This document shows positions 5,837-7,369 of a DNA stretch of 7,369 nt, in pieces; positions within the stretch are counted from its first letter, which is position 1; each line of letters opens with the position of its first letter. The DNA comes from an uncultured Elusimicrobium sp. (GTDB lineage: Bacteria; Elusimicrobiota; Endomicrobiia; Endomicrobiales; Endomicrobiaceae), in contig CACWKJ010000051.1 in the NCBI GenBank assembly GCA_902761395.1, forward strand, positions 1 to 7,369. Reading direction: 5' to 3'. Under the pieces are notes generated by a model that saw nothing but the letters and a program-made list of their open reading frames with translations, was not told the DNA's origin and did no database searches. Position numbers and translations under genes: made by a program.

Positions 5837-6508
5837 ATGATAGTAGAATTACTAAAATATACAAACGAGCCGGAAAAAACTTGTGCCATAGCGGGAAGAT
5901 TATGTTACAGTGCTGTAGGTATAGAAGAATTAAAAGAACAAATGACACAAGAAAAAATCGAAGATATTTTAAAAAGAATAATAAAGTCCGGACATTTATC
6001 TGTTTTGGAACATGCATCATTCAGTTTCGGAATAGAAGGTGTATCAAGAGCTTTACTTGCACAATTGACACGTCACAGAATTGCGTCTTTTTCCGTTCAA
6101 AGTCAAAGATATGTAAAGTTTAACAAGAAAGGTGTAGATTTCGTTATTCCGCCTACAATAGCTAAAGATGAAAAATTGTTGGCAAAATATAACGAGTTTT
6201 TAAAATTGTCGCAACAATATTATAACGAGTTTATTGAAGCAGGTATTCCTGCAGAAGATTCAAGATATGTTTTACCTAATGCATCTTCAACAAAAATAGT
6301 TATTACAATGAATGCAAGAGAATTAAGACATTTCTTTGAATTAAGATGTTGTAACAGAGCCCAATGGGAAATAAGAGATATGGCTTGCAGAATGTTGAAA
6401 CTTGCAAAAGAAGTTGCACCGATACTTTTTAATGATGCAGGTCCTAACTGTGTAAAAGGTGCCTGCACGGAAGACAAACCTTGCGGTAAACCTTGGAAAA
6501 GAATATAG
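5837..6508 (+). CDS. thyX: Flavin-dependent thymidylate synthase ThyX
   Basis: ThyX makes dTMP from dUMP using methylene-tetrahydrofolate and FAD with NAD(P)H, replacing ThyA. The 223-residue length is normal. The diagnostic RHRx7S motif is seen as RHRIASFSVQS at residues 79-89, followed by QRY. SGHLSVLEHASFSF (51-64) supplies the conserved flavin-region histidines. The dUMP/FAD-binding C-terminal half contains LPNASSTKIVITMNARELRHFFELRCCNRAQWEIR (146-180). The tail carries GPNCVKGACTEDKPC with Cys205, Cys210 and Cys216, a cysteine-rich end that I believe occurs in other anaerobe ThyX proteins. TGGAG at 5826-5830 supports the start. It is flanked by its own extended -10 promoter and a strong terminator, so it is monocistronic. 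Confidence 0.97.
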   Translation: MIVELLKYTNEPEKTCAIAGRLCYSAVGIEELKEQMTQEKIEDILKRIIKSGHLSVLEHASFSFGIEGVSRALLAQLTRHRIASFSVQSQRYVKFNKKGVDFVIPPTIAKDEKLLAKYNEFLKLSQQYYNEFIEAGIPAEDSRYVLPNASSTKIVITMNARELRHFFELRCCNRAQWEIRDMACRMLKLAKEVAPILFNDAGPNCVKGACTEDKPCGKPWKRI

Positions 6509-6530
6509 TTAAAAACAATAAACTGAATAT

Positions 6531-6568
6531 AAAATCCGTATATAATTTATATGCGGATTTTTTATTTT
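6531..6568 (+). terminator. Rho-independent terminator of thyX
   Basis: AAAATCCGTATA (6531-6542) pairs with TATGCGGATTTT (6550-6561), with a single G-U pair and a 7-base loop that can close by one further A-T. The stem runs into a T-rich tract to 6568. It lies 22 bases after the thyX stop and separates it from the next promoter. Confidence 0.85.
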
Positions 6569-6594
6569 AACAACAAAGTTCAAAATAGTATAAT
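6567..6594 (+). promoter_or_regulatory. Promoter for the flavin reductase gene
   Basis: TTAACA (6567-6572, five of six matches to TTGACA) and a perfect TATAAT (6589-6594) are 16 bases apart. The boxes begin just at the end of the thyX terminator and lie 34 bases before the next start codon, which has AAGGAG at 6616-6621. Confidence 0.75.
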
Positions 6595-6627
6595 ATTAAA
6601 ATACAATATTGTTTTAAGGAGCATTTT

Positions 6628-7185
6628 ATGAGAAAAAATTTCGGACAACAAACTTGGTTTTATCCTATGCCGGTATTAATCGTTGCTGCTTACGATGAAA
6701 ACGGTAATGCAAATGCAATGAATGCCGCTTGGGGTAGTGTATATGATTACAAAAAAGTTATGATTTGTTTGGATGAAAGTCATAAAACAACACAAAATAT
6801 AAAAGTAAAAAAAGCATTTACTATAAGTTTCGCGGATGCAAAACATGTTAAAGAGTGTGATTATTTGGGTATAGTTTCCGGGAACGAAGTTCCGAACAAA
6901 ATAGAAAAAGCGGGATTTACCGTTGAAAAAAGTTCTTTTGTAGATGCGCCTGTAATAAAAGAATTACCGATGACTTTGGAGTGTAAATTAATAAAGTTTG
7001 ATGATAACGGAAACATTATTGCAGATATCGTTAATGTGAGTGCGGATGAAAAAATATTGGACGAAAAAGGCAAAATAGATCCGTTGAAATTAGAACCTAT
7101 AAGTTACGACGGTGTAGGACACAAATATTTGAAAGTAAGTGAAGTTGTGGGTAATGCTTTTGAAGATGGTAAAACAATAAAATAA
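6628..7185 (+). CDS. Flavin reductase-like / flavoredoxin family FMN-binding protein
   Basis: This 185-residue protein belongs to the flavin reductase-like split-barrel family (flavoredoxin type), which binds FMN non-covalently and passes electrons in the cytosol. Seen features are NFGQQTWFYPMPVLIVAAYDENG at the start, then NAMNAAWGSVYD (residues 29-40), ESHKTTQNI (50-58), FTISFADAKHVKECDYLGIVSG (64-85, the conserved core) and LPMTLECKL (112-120). The protein ends in a segment with GVGHKYLKVSEVVG. I recognise the family but not the electron partner. Partners in this family range from sulfur and arsenic respiration to oxidative-stress defence. AAGGAG at 6616-6621 fixes the start, and a clear promoter and the upstream thyX terminator make it the first gene of a new unit. 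The next gene begins one base after its stop. Confidence 0.92.
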   Translation: MRKNFGQQTWFYPMPVLIVAAYDENGNANAMNAAWGSVYDYKKVMICLDESHKTTQNIKVKKAFTISFADAKHVKECDYLGIVSGNEVPNKIEKAGFTVEKSSFVDAPVIKELPMTLECKLIKFDDNGNIIADIVNVSADEKILDEKGKIDPLKLEPISYDGVGHKYLKVSEVVGNAFEDGKTIK

Positions 7186-7186
7186 G

Positions 7187-7369
7187 ATGACAGAAAAGAA
7201 AATTTTTGATACAAAAAAACTTTATATATCAGGGGTAAACGAGTGTTCGGTAGCACACTTTTTATCCCAATATATATTAACAAGTAACGAAAAATCTATG
7301 CTTGTCATACTCAATGATAACGAAATAGATTCCGTAAGCCAAGATATCAAAACTTTTCTTGATAATAAA
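7187..7369 (+). CDS. Probable transcription-repair coupling factor Mfd, N-terminal fragment (runs off the window)
   Basis: A frame opens at an ATG one base after the flavin reductase stop and stays open for 61 codons to the end of the window. The residues ISGVNECSVAHFLSQYILTS followed by SMLVILNDNEIDSVSQDIKTFL resemble the first module of Mfd and UvrB-like proteins: G-x-x-x-S/A-x-x-x-L/F, then a strand LVV-x-x-D/N, then a helix A-x-x-L-x-x-D-L-x-x-F. Mfd removes stalled RNA polymerase and recruits UvrA to damaged DNA. It is about 1100 residues long, so almost all of it is outside. No ribosome site is visible before the ATG, suggesting translational coupling. The match rests on a short, weakly conserved piece, so another UvrB-fold protein cannot be excluded. 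The symbol is withheld for that reason. Confidence 0.55.
   Translation, partial: MTEKKIFDTKKLYISGVNECSVAHFLSQYILTSNEKSMLVILNDNEIDSVSQDIKTFLDNK

Noticed and set aside
5881..6123. 80-codon + strand ORF inside thyX
   Set aside because: It is in another frame within the highly conserved thyX gene and resembles no protein.
6593..6614. Operator formed by two AATATT copies before the flavin reductase
   Set aside because: AATATT is self-complementary and frequent in AT-rich DNA, so two copies are not evidence of a regulator site.
1..7369. tRNA, rRNA, CRISPR array or transposase
   Set aside because: No cloverleaf-like or rRNA-like segment, no regularly spaced repeats with spacers, and no transposase motif was seen on either strand.

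Overview
The window comes from an AT-rich bacterial chromosome (roughly one third G+C by eye). It favours AGA for Arg and ATA for Ile, uses TATAAT-type -10 boxes and AAGGAG-type ribosome binding sites, and uses TGG for Trp. The gene content (IscU/NifS type Fe-S assembly, clostridial-style MnmA and Rrf2, ThyX, flavoredoxin-like reductase) suggests a low-GC anaerobe such as a clostridial Firmicute or a similar gut or sediment lineage. The phylum cannot be fixed from this window. Every gene seen is on the + strand.

Layout. 1-823: 3' part of a MalY/PatB-type PLP C-S lyase gene, split by a one-base frameshift near 596. 825-1889: mnmA (tRNA 2-thiouridylase). 1891-2184: small one-domain rhodanese. 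2196-3380: iscS/nifS-type cysteine desulfurase with a complete active site. 3429-4661: a second NifS/IscS homologue that keeps the persulfide cysteine but has lost the PLP lysine and other PLP or substrate residues, and ends in a His-rich tail. 4718-5095: iscU/nifU scaffold. 5099-5309: nested inverted repeats (MITE-like or structured RNA). 5337-5780: Rrf2/IscR-type regulator. 5837-6508: thyX with its own promoter and a terminator. 6628-7185: flavin reductase-like protein with its own promoter. 7187-end: N-terminus of a probable mfd.

Function. From 825 to 5780 the genes form a sulfur-trafficking block. The lyase remnant, the desulfurase and the rhodanese handle sulfur from cysteine or cystathionine. 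MnmA puts sulfur into tRNA, IscU builds Fe-S clusters, and the Rrf2 protein probably senses cluster status.

The most notable item is the Lys-less desulfurase paralogue between the active IscS and IscU. It resembles the published Archaeoglobus fulgidus IscS, which also lacks the PLP lysine and binds a cluster together with IscU. I infer that it is a non-catalytic assembly or docking subunit. The thyX, flavin reductase and mfd genes look like separate housekeeping units.
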